A DNA stretch of 52,915 nucleotides from Halobacterium bonnevillei (lineage in GTDB: Archaea > Halobacteriota > Halobacteria > Halobacteriales > Halobacteriaceae), in assembly GCF_009831555.1 (NCBI RefSeq), contig NZ_WUUU01000005.1, positions 1 through 52,915 on the forward strand, given 5' to 3'. Position 1 is the first letter of the stretch. The number at the start of each line of letters is the position of its first letter. Positions 16,839 to 26,207 of this stretch are shown here, in pieces. The notes under the pieces were generated by a model that had not been told where the DNA came from, searched no databases, and saw nothing but the letters and a program-made list of their open reading frames with translations. Position numbers and translations under genes: made by a program.

Positions 16839-18304
16839 GTCAACTGCGAGACGGTCTCCCGGACCTCCTCGACGGTCTGTACCTGGCGGTCAGTCGCGTC
16901 CGCGATGTCCTCGAGTGCGTCCGCGATCTCGCCCGCGCGGTCGTCGACGGCGTCGACCATCCCGGCGACCTGCTCGGTGCTGACGGCCTGCTCGTCGGTC
17001 GCCTCCGACACCTCCTGGACGCCGGTCGCCGCGTCCTCGACGGCCTCCGTGATCTCGCCGAGCGTCTCCATGGCCTCCTCGACGCGCTCGACGCCCTCCG
17101 TGATGCGGCGGTTCATCTCGTCCAGTTGCTCGACGGTCTCCTCGGTGTCCGACTGCATGCGCTCGACCATCTCCTCGACGCGCGTGGACTGTTCGCGTGA
17201 CTCCTCGGCGAGCTGCTTGACCTCGTCGGCGACGACGGCGAACCCGTCGCCGGCCTCGCCGGCGCGCGCCGCCTCGATGGACGCGTTCAGCGCCAGGAGG
17301 TTCGTCTGCTCGGCGATGTCGTCGATGACGCCGGTCACCTCCTCGACGTCCGCGGCCCGCTCCCGCAACCGCTCGACGTCGCCGGTGACGCCATCCGTCG
17401 CGTCGTCGATGTCCGCCATCATCTCCAGCGCGTCGTCGGCTGCGGTCTCGCCCCGGCGCGCGAGTTCCTCGGCGTCACGGCTCGTCTCCTGGACGTCGTC
17501 GGCGGTCGCGGCGACCTCCTCGATGCTCGCGGAGACGCTCGATATCTCGCGCGCGACGTCGCTCATCCGGTCGGCCTGGTCGTCGGTGAGTGCCTGCATC
17601 TCGTCTGTCCGGTCGGCGACGTTCTGGGACGTCGAGACGAGCGAGGACAGCGGTGCTTCGACGTCCTCCGCGACCGTGTTCGCCATTTCTTCCCGCCGGT
17701 CGACCTCGGACTGGAGTCGCTGGGAGTAGGAGTCGATGTACGTGTCCATCGCGACCTGCTGGTCGAACGTCAGCAGTTTCAGCATCGGCAGGAACCGCTC
17801 GACGAGCGCCTCGACGGCCTCGGTGGCCGCCTCGCCGCGGCCTGCGGTGACGTCTTCGGCGAGGGCGTCGAGCAACCCCTCGTAATACCTCGTGTACGCC
17901 CCGAGGTACACCTCCGGTCCCAGGTCGAGCATGTCGTGGATCTTCCCGATGCGAGCACGCTCCGCCGCGTACTCCCGGTCGTACTCGCCGCGGCCGAGGC
18001 CGATCAGGTACTCCGTCTGGGTCTCCTTCAGTTGCTCGACGGTCTTCGTCGACTGCCCGAAGATGTCGGTCGTCCGCTCGTGGGACTGCAGGTGGTCGTA
18101 GAAGTCGCCGACGAGTTCGTCCGCGACTGAGGCGAAGAGGTCGGCCTCGTCACCGAGGGCTGCCTCCTCCTCGGCGCCGATGCCAGTGAACTCCTTGCGC
18201 CACGCCACCTCTGCCTCGTCCAAACCGATGCTGTCTGCCAGTGAACTGCCTTCAACCCCGCGCCGAACGTCTTCGGTGATGCGCGGGCGTCCGTTTGTCG
18301 CCAT
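16835..18304 (-). CDS. hemAT: HemAT heme-based aerotaxis transducer
   Basis: A 489-residue soluble chemoreceptor, the length known for HemAT of Halobacterium. Residues 1-185 are a protoglobin-type sensor ([36 protein letters not shown]), and His123 in [19 protein letters not shown] is the expected proximal heme ligand. The rest is an MCP signalling domain: a long coiled coil, the hairpin tip [20 protein letters not shown] with [20 protein letters not shown], and [20 protein letters not shown]. It has no membrane segment. It senses oxygen and signals to CheA. A TATA-like GTATATG lies 27 nt before the ATG. Confidence 0.93.
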   Translation of the reverse strand: MATNGRPRITEDVRRGVEGSSLADSIGLDEAEVAWRKEFTGIGAEEEAALGDEADLFASVADELVGDFYDHLQSHERTTDIFGQSTKTVEQLKETQTEYLIGLGRGEYDREYAAERARIGKIHDMLDLGPEVYLGAYTRYYEGLLDALAEDVTAGRGEAATEAVEALVERFLPMLKLLTFDQQVAMDTYIDSYSQRLQSEVDRREEMANTVAEDVEAPLSSLVSTSQNVADRTDEMQALTDDQADRMSDVAREISSVSASIEEVAATADDVQETSRDAEELARRGETAADDALEMMADIDDATDGVTGDVERLRERAADVEEVTGVIDDIAEQTNLLALNASIEAARAGEAGDGFAVVADEVKQLAEESREQSTRVEEMVERMQSDTEETVEQLDEMNRRITEGVERVEEAMETLGEITEAVEDAATGVQEVSEATDEQAVSTEQVAGMVDAVDDRAGEIADALEDIADATDRQVQTVEEVRETVSQLT

Positions 18305-18327
18305 GCGGCCCGCGTATTAGTCTTGCA

Positions 18328-18334
18328 CATATAC
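18328..18334 (-). promoter_or_regulatory. TATA box of hemAT
   Basis: Leftward GTATATG preceded by the purine-rich ggggaaaagtg (BRE-like) is centred 27 nt before the hemAT ATG. It points to a leaderless transcript and a promoter separate from pelA. Confidence 0.6.
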
Positions 18335-18385
18335 CACTTTTCCCCGATTACAACATTTGAGACTCAGCCCGCCGTCTTGCAGCAA

Positions 18386-19459
18386 TTATTGCGCCAACCG
18401 GTAGCGCAGCACCGCCGCGATACCCCCGAGGTTCTTCAGTTGTTCGCCAGGCGCGAACTCGTGACTGAACACCGTGACGTCCCCGCCCTGCTGTTCGACC
18501 TTCGTCACGAGTTCGTTGACGTCGACGTCCCAGTCGCCCTCGCCCGCACGCTCCATCCGCAGGCGCTCGTCGAGGATGAGGAGGGTCTCGACGGCGCCGT
18601 ACTCCACCGCCTCCGCGACGGCATCGACGCCGTAGGCCGCCTTCCCCTCGGTCGCTATCTGCGTGGTGAGTTCGTCGATGAGTTCGGACTCCTCGGCGAT
18701 GCGGGTCTGCTCCTGGACCTCCTCGACGGCGCCGCGCTTGAGCACCTCGTGGACGCCGCGGCCGCCCACCGCGCTCGTGTCCACCATCGTGATCTTGTCC
18801 TCCAGGTCGGGGTACTCCTCGGTGACGTAGTCGAAGGCGTCCTGTTTCGTGAACCCCGGGCCGGCGAGGATGATGGCCTCGGTCTGCATGCGTGCGAGCG
18901 CGTCGGCGAGCGTCGCGAACAGTTCGTCGCGGCCGCGGTCGTTCTGCTCGCCCTTGCCGGTGGTCGCCGTGAACGACCCCTGCTCGTCCACGCCGTACTG
19001 CTGGACTACGTGGATGTGAGCCTCGCCCTCCTCCACGGTGGCGATGGCAACGTCCGGCTGGTCGGTCGCCTCCACGGCCTCGTTCAGCCGCTCTAGCTGG
19101 TCGGGCTTCCAGTGTTTCTCGACCGCGATCTCCTCGCGTTCCTCGACGTTCAGCGTGTGGTGGAGCCCGAGCTGGTCCTCCCGCGAGCAGTCCGCGATGG
19201 TGCCCGCGACCCGCAGGCGGTTCGAGAACTTGTGGAATTCCACGTCCTCGACGTCGATGGTGACGTGCATGTGCTCGCGCTCGCCGCCCGTGTCCCGCAT
19301 CTGGTCGTCGTTGCGCTGGATGCGGCGGTGCGTGTCCCCCGCCACGAGGTCCCCCGGCTCCAGGACGTACGCGAGGTGCCAGAGGTCGTCGAGGCTCTCG
19401 GGGACGAGCGTGATGCGCTCGCCGCCGCCCTCGACGTGGTGGCGCTCCTTCAGTTGCAT
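18386..19459 (-). CDS. pelA: Pelota / aDom34 mRNA surveillance protein
   Basis: A 357-residue protein starting [20 protein letters not shown], the Pelota start. Domain 1 (Sm-like) covers about 1-130 ([40 protein letters not shown]). The middle eRF1-like domain covers 130-265 ([38 protein letters not shown]), without the GGQ hydrolysis motif, as expected for Pelota. The C-terminal domain ends [20 protein letters not shown]. With aABCE1 and aEF-1 alpha it releases ribosomes stalled on mRNA. It lies directly downstream of rqcH on the same strand, which fits a ribosome-rescue neighbourhood. Confidence 0.94.
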   Translation of the reverse strand: MQLKERHHVEGGGERITLVPESLDDLWHLAYVLEPGDLVAGDTHRRIQRNDDQMRDTGGEREHMHVTIDVEDVEFHKFSNRLRVAGTIADCSREDQLGLHHTLNVEEREEIAVEKHWKPDQLERLNEAVEATDQPDVAIATVEEGEAHIHVVQQYGVDEQGSFTATTGKGEQNDRGRDELFATLADALARMQTEAIILAGPGFTKQDAFDYVTEEYPDLEDKITMVDTSAVGGRGVHEVLKRGAVEEVQEQTRIAEESELIDELTTQIATEGKAAYGVDAVAEAVEYGAVETLLILDERLRMERAGEGDWDVDVNELVTKVEQQGGDVTVFSHEFAPGEQLKNLGGIAAVLRYRLAQ

Positions 19460-19690
19460 ACGCGAACGGAGGCGGGGGACGCTTTAGTGTCCTGCTACTC
19501 TCAGTTCGCCGGATTGCCGCTCGGTGAATTCCGGCAACTCCCGTCACCGATGCACGCCAGGCAGTCCACGCGCGCCCCCATCAGACCCGTACAACCCACC
19601 CGTCGTCACTTGAGCAGCCGGCAGCGGACGCGAGCGGCCCGGGGCTTTCCGGGTCGCCTCGCCGTCCGAGGCACAACCAGAACGCCCCCG

Positions 19691-19695
19691 AAAAA
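19691..19695 (-). terminator. T-tract after rqcH
   Basis: Leftward, the rqcH TAG is followed after about 9 nt by T5 and then by a GC-rich stretch (ttttcgggggcg). Short T runs like this end many archaeal transcripts. If used, pelA would rely on its own promoter. Confidence 0.4.
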
Positions 19696-19704
19696 CGACG
19701 ACTC

Positions 19705-21824
19705 CTAGTCCCGAATCCGACTCCCACCGGGCGGCATGAACTTCTGAATTTCGTCCGGGCTGGCGACCTTCCGGACGAACGATTCGTCGGCGAACCGCTC
19801 GCGGAACGCCCGGTACATGCGCTTGGCTGCGTCGCCCTGCGCGAACCGACCGGGCTCGATTTCGATGCTCGTCTCCACGTCGTCGGTGATGGCCTCGATC
19901 GGGCCGCCAAGCACGCGCGTGTTCGGCTCGCACGCGATACCGACCGCCCACTCGGCGGGAAGATCCCGGAAGTACGTGCGGTCGCCGCGAATCGCGAAGC
20001 CGCCTTTCTCGAGGTACTCGCCGCTCTCGGGCGTCTTCGACACCTGGTCGGGCATCACCATGTAGGCGTCGCCCGCGCCGCGTCCCTCCTTCCAGACGGA
20101 CGAACAGCACACCGCGAACTGGGCGGCCTGGCGCTTACTCGCCTCCGGCACCTCGATGTCCGCCGACGGCTCGCTCGGCGCCGACGTCTTCAACACCGTG
20201 ATCGGGCCGCCGTGAGCCTGCGAGTGGAAGAAGCGGTCGTAACGGTCCATGTACTTCTTCACGAGTTCCTCGTTCTGGTCGGCGTCCCGACCGCCAAGCA
20301 CCAGGAAGCCGTCCGACGTCCGGAACCAGCGGAACCGCTCGTACCACTGCTCCTGCTGGCGGATCGGAATCGAGGACCGCGACAGCCAGTCGATGTCCTC
20401 CGGTTCCTCGCCATCGACATCGCGCTCCTCGGGTTCGGCCTCCCACTCCTCGCGGCGCTGCTTTGCCGCCTCGAGTCCTCGCGCGTGTTCTCGATGGCGG
20501 CGCGGGCGCCCTCCTTCTTCTCCTCGATGCGCTTGGCTTCCTTATAGTGCCGGTCGGCGTTCTTCTCCACGCCGAACTCGGGGTCCACCTCTACTGTGTG
20601 GTCGTCGAGTTCGACGCGGACGGTGCCCTCGGACTCGTTCACGCCGCGGAACGCGTCCGCGCCCGGGACGTCGCCCGCGGCCTCCTCCAACGTCGCCTCG
20701 ATCTCCTGCCAGCCGTGGCCGGCGTCCCGGGCGTCACGGACCGTCGACAAGATGTCGTCGACGAGGTCGTACTGCGCGTACAGTAATTCGGCCTTCTCGC
20801 GCTCGCGTTCTGCCTGCTCGTCGAAGTCCTCGATGGCCTGCTCCTGTTGCTCGATGATGCGCTTTTGCTTCTCGATCTCGTTCTCGAAGTCCGGTCTGGA
20901 CACCGCTTCGCCGCTCTCCTCTTCCTCGGTCGTGTCGAGGTTCGTGAAGTAGTCGTCGAGCGCGTCGTTGAACGTGTCGAACGCCTCCGACGGCAGGTCC
21001 GAGCGCTCCTCGAGCGCCAGCGGCGTGACGTCGACGCGCTGCCCGCGCTCCGCGTCGTCGCCATCGCCGTCCGCCGGTTCGAAGTACACACGGGGATCGA
21101 GTTCGCCGGCCTTGACGGGTTCGAGGAGGCGTCCGCTGGCGTCGTACAGCGCGCGGAACTCGTCCTCGCCCGCCTCCGTGATGTCCATGGTCTTCTCGAC
21201 GCCGGCCCGCGTACAGAGTTCCTCCGCGTAGAGCCCGCCGTAGTTCAGTTGCGTGGCGAGCGTGCGAACGAGGTCCGTGTCGGACTCCCGCATCTTCGCG
21301 GCGAACGCCTCGTACTCCAGTTCCAGAGGGTTCACGCGCGCACTCGGGAACCCGTACTGGGCGCCCGGCGCGACGGTCCGGGACTGCAAGCGGACGGTGT
21401 CGAGGCTGTCCACGACTTCGCCGTTCTGGTCGACGACGGCGACGTTCCCCTCGCCGAACAGCTCCGCGACGATGGTCGTGTCCTGGTCCTCGCGGCGGAA
21501 CTCGAACTCCAGAATCCGGTCGAAGCCGTGCTGGCGGACCTCGTGGAAGTCCGCGCCCGACAGGCGGTTCCGCAGCATCTTCGCGAAGTTCGGCGGCCGG
21601 CCGGGCGCCGCGGGCACGTGCTCGGGCGCGGCGACGTGCGCGCGCTTCGTGTCGCCGATCTCCACGAGCAGTTCGACGCGCCCGCGGTCGAAATCTCGCA
21701 TCTTCAATCGCAGGAGGTCGTCGCCGTAGAGGTAGGCCTTGTCGACTTTCGCCCCCTGGAGGTCGTTCAGCTCGGCAGTGAGGGCGACGAGGTCGACGCT
21801 CGTCAGCTCCCGCTTCTGGTCCAT
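19705..21824 (-). pseudogene. rqcH: RqcH/NEMF-family ribosome quality control protein, frameshifted
   Basis: Starts MDQKRELTSVDLVALTAELN. The NFACT-N region (AKVDKAYLYGDDLLRLKMRD, PNFAKMLRNRLSGADFHEVR, FGEGNVAVVDQNGEVVDSL), HhH region and long coiled coil (EIEKQKRIIEQQEQAIEDFD) are intact to about residue 450. After AAIENTRED the frame fails. One frame over it resumes with the NFACT-R domain: LGGRDADQNEELVKKYMDRY, DRFFHSQAHGGPITVLK and GDAYMVMPDQVSK, ending at a TAG. The break is near 20473-20478; one extra C (GAGGACCTCGAG) would restore about 706 residues. RqcH binds the released large subunit with peptidyl-tRNA and adds alanine tails. As written the NFACT-R domain is lost. Confidence 0.8.
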
Positions 21825-22083
21825 ACCACCCGTTTACTGGTGGGGGCGCCCTCTGCCTTACGGTACGCGTGCCCGACCAGCGGGAGGGCACGGTAGCGCG
21901 AACGCGGAGTGCAGTCACCGAAAGAACACAAGGCGCGCTTTCGAGCTGCCGAGAAACGACACCGTCGTCTCTCGGAGCGAGCTGCGTGAGCCGCGTTCCG
22001 GGCCGCCAGTACCGTATTCTCGCGGGCTGCGAGCGCGCCAGTACCGTTAGGTGCTCCCGTCGAAAATCGGCGACCGTCCGCCC

Positions 22084-22299
22084 ATGGCGAGCAAACTCGC
22101 ACGGAAGTTCGATTCGATGTCGTTCCAGGCGCAGATCGTCGTTCTCGCGGCCGTCCTGGACCCGCTGGGGTTCGTCGCCGGCTACCTGCTGGCGCCGGCG
22201 TTCGACGCGGAACCGCTCATCGGCGGGGTGGTCGGTCTGGTGGCGGCCAGCGTCCCGACGTCGCTGTTCGTGATGCGGCGAGCAGCCGAGAACGGCTGA
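22084..22299 (+). CDS. Small two-helix membrane protein
   Basis: A 71-residue protein starting MASKLARKFDSMSFQAQIVV. Two hydrophobic helices (IVVLAAVLDPLGFVAGYLLA and LIGGVVGLVAASVPTSLFVM) flank a short AFDAEP loop; the ends are basic. No family is recognised. The ATG at 22084 gives the more typical start than the non-canonical extension upstream. It is divergent from rqcH, with about 260 nt between that contain the CAGTACCG repeats (22007 and 22039). Confidence 0.6.
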   Translation: MASKLARKFDSMSFQAQIVVLAAVLDPLGFVAGYLLAPAFDAEPLIGGVVGLVAASVPTSLFVMRRAAENG

Positions 22300-22459
22300 C
22301 GGCGCATCCACCAGGCAATGTTCGACCACCAGCCGCCGCCACGTCCAACTACACCCCCTGCCGGCGCTCGCAGTCGTCGTCGAACTCCACGTCGCGGAAC
22401 GGCCTCTGCCAGGTTACTCCGAGCCGACGCCAGACCGGGGCCTCTCCGGTGAATGTGAC

Positions 22460-23269
22460 TTACCCTGCGAGCGTGACGTCGAGGTACAGCATGACGATGA
22501 CGCCCGCCATCAGTCCGAGCGTCGCGATTCGCTCGTTGTCGTTCGAGTGCGTCTCCGGAACGATCTCGTCGCTGATGACGAACAGCATTCCGCCCGCCGC
22601 GAACCCCATCGCGTACGGCAGGATGGCCCCGGAAACCGAGACCGCCCACGCACCCAGTAACACCAGGGGAATCTCCACGAGTCCCGCCCGGATACCGGTC
22701 AACGCGGCGTAGGATTGCCTATCGAATCCTGCGTTCACGGCTGCGACGGAGACGGCCAACCCTTCGGGGATGTTCTGGAGACCGATGGCGAGCATCAGTG
22801 AGAGCCCCTCCGTGACGTTCCCGCTCCCGAATCCGACGCCGACCGCCAGGCCCTCGGGCATGTTGTGGATGGTGATGGCCACGATGAACAACAGGATGGG
22901 TGCGAGGTCCGCCTGCGGGATGGTCTGGTCGCTACGCTGTCGACCGGTGATGAGGACGTGCACGTGGGGCACCCAGCGGTCCGCGCGGTCCAGCAACACC
23001 ACCCCCAGAACGATGCCCACGATTACTTCCAGCAGGCCGTTCGCGCCACCGAACTCGATTCCGGGGAGGATGAGGCTCGTGAAACTCGCGGCGAGCATCA
23101 CGCCGGCCGCGAACCCGAGCGCGCCGTCCAGTGACCACTGAGACGGGTCCCGCCACACCAACACGAGCGAGGCGCCCAGGAGATTCAACCCCGCGATGAC
23201 CAGTCCCCCCACGAACGCCTGCATGACCGGGTTCGCGCCTGCGACGTCGAGGAACCACTGCTCCAGCAT
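22460..23269 (-). CDS. ZIP family divalent-metal transporter
   Basis: A 269-residue membrane protein starting MLEQWFLDVAGANPVMQAFV. About eight hydrophobic helices are visible. The metal-path signatures of ZIP transporters are in helices IV and V: AITIHNMPEGLAVGVGFGSG and AIGLQNIPEGLAVSVAAV. A short cytosolic loop with His (VPHVHVLITGRQRSD) may bind metal. It should import Zn or a related divalent cation. The ATG at 23269 excludes a non-family extension. The frame continues after the TAA for 36 sense codons (see findings). Confidence 0.88.
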   Translation of the reverse strand: MLEQWFLDVAGANPVMQAFVGGLVIAGLNLLGASLVLVWRDPSQWSLDGALGFAAGVMLAASFTSLILPGIEFGGANGLLEVIVGIVLGVVLLDRADRWVPHVHVLITGRQRSDQTIPQADLAPILLFIVAITIHNMPEGLAVGVGFGSGNVTEGLSLMLAIGLQNIPEGLAVSVAAVNAGFDRQSYAALTGIRAGLVEIPLVLLGAWAVSVSGAILPYAMGFAAGGMLFVISDEIVPETHSNDNERIATLGLMAGVIVMLYLDVTLAG

Positions 23270-23389
23270 ACGACTGCTGTCACCCGCTGGTGGTTTAAAC
23301 CCGCAGGCCACGGTCGCGACCGACGGAACCACGCGGAGTCGCGGTGTGCGACCGCAACCAATACACTCACTCAGTCGCTACCGCTGACA

Positions 23390-24163
23390 ATGAGCGACTC
23401 GCTGTCCGTCCTCCTCACGAACGACGACGGCATCGACGCCCCCGGCATTCGAGCCCTCTACGACCGCCTCACCGACCGCCACGACGTCACCATCGTCGCC
23501 CCTGCACGCGAACAGTCCGGGACCGGCCAGACACGCACGTTCGAACGCATCGAGTACGACGAACGCGAAGAGGGGTACGCCGTCCACGGCACGCCCGCCG
23601 ACTGCGTCGCGTTCGGCGTCGCCGCCCTCGACGTCACCCCCGACATCGTCGTCTCCGGCTGCAACGACGGCCCGAACCTCGGTGCGCACATCCTCGCGCG
23701 CTCCGGCACCGTCGGCGCCGCCATGGAAGCCTCCTTCCTCGGCCTCCCGGCCATCGCCGTCTCCATGTACGACTGGGAGTTCGACCCCGCCGGCGACTGG
23801 GAACCCCACTACGACCAGTTCCACACCTGCGCAGACACCGTCGCCGACGTCCTCCCCGGCTTCCACGACGGCACCGTCCTCCCCACGGCCGACTACCTCT
23901 CCATCAACGCCCCCGCCACCGAATACGCCAACGACCCCGTGAAACGCGTCACCCGCCCCACCGAAGAGTACGAACTCCGCGCCACCGTCTCCGAATCCAG
24001 CGTCAACATCGAGGACCGCTTCTGGCACGAATTCCTCGACCGCGACGTCCCCGACCCCGCTGGCACCGACCGCCACGCCTGCGTCGACAACGAAATCAGC
24101 ATCAGCCCGCTCACCGTCCCCCACTCCGTCGCTGGCGGCGCCACCCCGGGCGGCCTACTGTAA
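23390..24163 (+). CDS. surE: 5'/3'-nucleotidase SurE
   Basis: A 257-residue protein starting MSDSLSVLLTNDDGIDAPGI; the adjacent Asp pair binds the divalent metal. Other SurE motifs: IVAPAREQSGTGQTRTF, YAVHGTPADCVAFGVAAL, DIVVSGCNDGPNLGAHILAR and YSGTVGAAMEA-like RSGTVGAAMEASFLGLPAIA. SurE dephosphorylates nucleoside monophosphates and possibly polyphosphate. The length is normal. Codon use is extremely C-ending, similar to strongly GC-biased neighbours. A TATA-like ccaatacac lies roughly 30 nt before the ATG. Confidence 0.93.
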   Translation: MSDSLSVLLTNDDGIDAPGIRALYDRLTDRHDVTIVAPAREQSGTGQTRTFERIEYDEREEGYAVHGTPADCVAFGVAALDVTPDIVVSGCNDGPNLGAHILARSGTVGAAMEASFLGLPAIAVSMYDWEFDPAGDWEPHYDQFHTCADTVADVLPGFHDGTVLPTADYLSINAPATEYANDPVKRVTRPTEEYELRATVSESSVNIEDRFWHEFLDRDVPDPAGTDRHACVDNEISISPLTVPHSVAGGATPGGLL

Positions 24164-24181
24164 TCCCACTTTTTGCTCTGC

Positions 24182-24206
24182 GTGGGGCGCGCGTAGCGCG
24201 CCCCAC
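24182..24206 (+). terminator. Strong hairpin after surE
   Basis: GTGGGGCGCGC (24182-24192) and GCGCGCCCCAC (24196-24206) form a perfect 11-bp stem with loop GTA, starting 19 nt after the surE stop. A T5 run (24171-24175) precedes the hairpin instead of following it. It could block transcription from either side. Confidence 0.55.
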
Positions 24207-24366
24207 TCGGAAACACTTGGGGGAAAAGCACCGTCGGACCCCCTGCCGGGGATCCACGGCGCCCGCGCTCCCTTCGGTCGCGCGGTGAACCGCTTCGCTC
24301 GGGTCCTTCGGACCGCTCGCACGCGGATTCTCGCACTGTGGGCTGTGCAGCCTGCAGTTACGAACG
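24207..24366. other. Gene-free GC-rich spacer
   Basis: Nothing codes convincingly. The stretch contains short self-complementary pieces such as ggtccttcggacc (about 24302-24314) and variants of cgcttcgctcgg, like the hairpin cluster near 1800. Confidence 0.4.
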
Positions 24367-24480
24367 TTCAAATACTAGACCGTGAGCAACCCGGTTTGTG
24401 ACCTGAATACTGCCGCGGGACGCTCCGAGCCGAACTCCTGTTCGGTACGGTGAGCGCGGCACACGTCCCGCGAGAAGCAG
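24367..24480 (+). ncRNA. Possible structured small RNA between surE and elp3
   Basis: A TATA-like TTCAAATAC (24367-24375) stands in a GC-rich background, predicting a start near 24400. The downstream sequence folds strongly: CGCGGGACG (24414-24422) pairs with CGTCCCGCG (24464-24472), and inside it CCGAAC (24430-24435) pairs with GTTCGG (24440-24445) around loop TCCT. A competing 6-bp pairing, GCCGCG (24412-24417) with CGCGGC (24455-24460), is followed at once by ACA, as in H/ACA RNAs, although the pocket-to-ACA distance looks short for that class. On the other strand the same hairpin follows the elp3 stop and could end that transcript. Confidence 0.35.
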
Positions 24481-24519
24481 TCGCCGCCTGCAAGCCCAAA
24501 ACCCGGTTCTGCAACCCGC

Positions 24520-26166
24520 TTAGAGGTGCTTGCTGACGTACGGGCCGTCCTGGAAGTAGCCGAGCTTCTGCTTGTAGTACTGGCGCGCGCCGATGCCGGA
24601 AATCACGGAGAGCTTGTCGAACCCCTCGTCGGCGGCCATCTCCTCAGCCTGCGCCATCAGCCGGCGGCCGTAGCCCTGGTGCTGGTGTTTCCCGGCCTCG
24701 GCTGAATCGCCGACTCCCAGTTCGCTCCCGTAGACGTGGAGCTCGCGGAGCAGGGCCGCGTTCTCCAGTTCGTCCCGCACGGGGTCGTTCGGGAAGCGCA
24801 GTCGCGCGAACCCCACGAGGAGGTCCTTGTCGAAGTCCTCGAAGCTGACGAAGTGCTCCGTGCCGCCCGCCGCGTCGTACGTCATGACGTCGAGTTCGAC
24901 GTTCTCGGGGTCCTCGTCGTTCATCCCGGCTTCCCGGCAGCGGATGCACTCGCAGGTGTAGTCGTGCTCGTCCATGTGCTGCCAGGCAAGCTGTCGGAGG
25001 TTCGACTTCCAGACGCCGGCGTCAATGTGGTCCGCGGGGATGTCACGCTGGACGCGCTGGAGGCGCGTGTACCGCGGAATCATGTCCTTGATCTCCGCGA
25101 CGAGCTCAGCGGCCTCCTCGTTGTGCAGCGGCTCGAACTCGTCGTTGCGCCACATGTCGTACGTGACAGTGTCCCGGACTACGAGCGTCGGGTAGATCTT
25201 GAGGTAGTCCGGCCGCCACTTCTCGTCCTCGAAGAGCCGGCGGAAGTCCTCGAGACACATCTCCTCGCTCATCCCGGGCTGGCCCGGCATCATGTGGAAG
25301 CCGACCTTGAACGCCGCGTCCCGCAGCCGGCGGTTCGCGTCGATCGACGCCTGCACGCCGTGCCCGCGGTGCATCTCGCGGTTGATTCGCTCGTAGGTCG
25401 TCTGCACGCCCACCTCGACTTTCGTCCCGCCGAGATCGAGCATGCGGTCGACCTGCTCGGGGTCACACCAGTCCGGCTTCGTCTCGAACGTCGTCCCGAT
25501 GTTCCGGATGTCGCCGAACTCGTTGTCCGCGACGACGTCCTCGAGGTACCGGAAGTCGTACTCGTCGGGGTCTTGGGCGAACGACTTGTCCTCGGCTGGC
25601 GCGGGCTCCTGCTCGGGGTCGAAGTCGTTGAGCGCCTCGAGCGCGCGCTTCACGAACCACTCCTGGTAGTCGTGGCTGCGCGCGGTCATCGTGCCCCCCA
25701 TGAGAATCAGTTCGACCTTGTCCACGGGGTGCCCGATTTCCCGGAGCTGGTGGAGTCGTAGCGTCACCTGTCCGTACGGGTCGTAGTCGTTCTGTACACC
25801 GCGGGCGGCCGCTGGCTCGTGCCCAGTGTAGGACTGGCTGGAGGAGAACTCCGACGCCGGTCCGCCCGGACAGTACAGGCACTTGCCGTGCGGGCACATG
25901 TGCGGGCTCGTCATGATCGCGACGGGCGTCACACCCGACGCTGTCCGGACCGGCTTGCGCTGGAGGACGTCCTCGAGGTCCTCGCGGCGGCCGTCGGGGG
26001 CGTAGTCCAGTAGCTCGGAGTGCTTCGGGACTTTCGCCGCGGAGTACTCCGAGCACACTTCGAGCTTCGCGGCTTCGACGTCGTCGCGGCCGACCTGGCC
26101 GTCGAGGATGCGCTGGACGAGCTCCTCGCAGGCGGCCTCGAAGGCGCTGTCGGCGTCCGCACTCAT
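24520..26166 (-). CDS. elp3: Elp3 tRNA U34 radical SAM/GNAT enzyme
   Basis: A 548-residue protein starting MSADADSAFEAACEELVQRI. A radical SAM domain carries MCPHGKCLYCPGGPA (CX4CX2C cluster) at about residues 89-103, with VELILMGGTMTARSHDYQEW, KVEVGVQTTYERINREMHRG and GFHMMPGQPGMSEEMCLEDF. CECIRCRE is the later zinc or structural Cys patch. The C-terminal GNAT domain has HQHQGYGRRLMAQAEEMAAD. It uses SAM and acetyl-CoA to build cm5U-type modifications at wobble uridines. Last gene of the leftward run with the PH and OB/DHH genes; 41 nt from the PH gene. Confidence 0.95.
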   Translation of the reverse strand: MSADADSAFEAACEELVQRILDGQVGRDDVEAAKLEVCSEYSAAKVPKHSELLDYAPDGRREDLEDVLQRKPVRTASGVTPVAIMTSPHMCPHGKCLYCPGGPASEFSSSQSYTGHEPAAARGVQNDYDPYGQVTLRLHQLREIGHPVDKVELILMGGTMTARSHDYQEWFVKRALEALNDFDPEQEPAPAEDKSFAQDPDEYDFRYLEDVVADNEFGDIRNIGTTFETKPDWCDPEQVDRMLDLGGTKVEVGVQTTYERINREMHRGHGVQASIDANRRLRDAAFKVGFHMMPGQPGMSEEMCLEDFRRLFEDEKWRPDYLKIYPTLVVRDTVTYDMWRNDEFEPLHNEEAAELVAEIKDMIPRYTRLQRVQRDIPADHIDAGVWKSNLRQLAWQHMDEHDYTCECIRCREAGMNDEDPENVELDVMTYDAAGGTEHFVSFEDFDKDLLVGFARLRFPNDPVRDELENAALLRELHVYGSELGVGDSAEAGKHQHQGYGRRLMAQAEEMAADEGFDKLSVISGIGARQYYKQKLGYFQDGPYVSKHL

Positions 26167-26207
26167 TACGAGACGAAAGCGCCCGAGCGCGAAAAAGCGT
26201 GTCGTTG

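Noticed and set aside
19501-19581. 26-codon leftward ORF MGARVDCLACIGDGSCRNSP..
   Set aside because: It has three Cys but lies upstream of the probable pelA promoter, has no ribosome-binding site or TATA at the right spacing, and codon use is not convincing.
24361-24380. GTTCAAATAC resembles a tRNA T-loop
   Set aside because: The flanks do not pair as a T-arm and no acceptor or anticodon stem can be formed around it.
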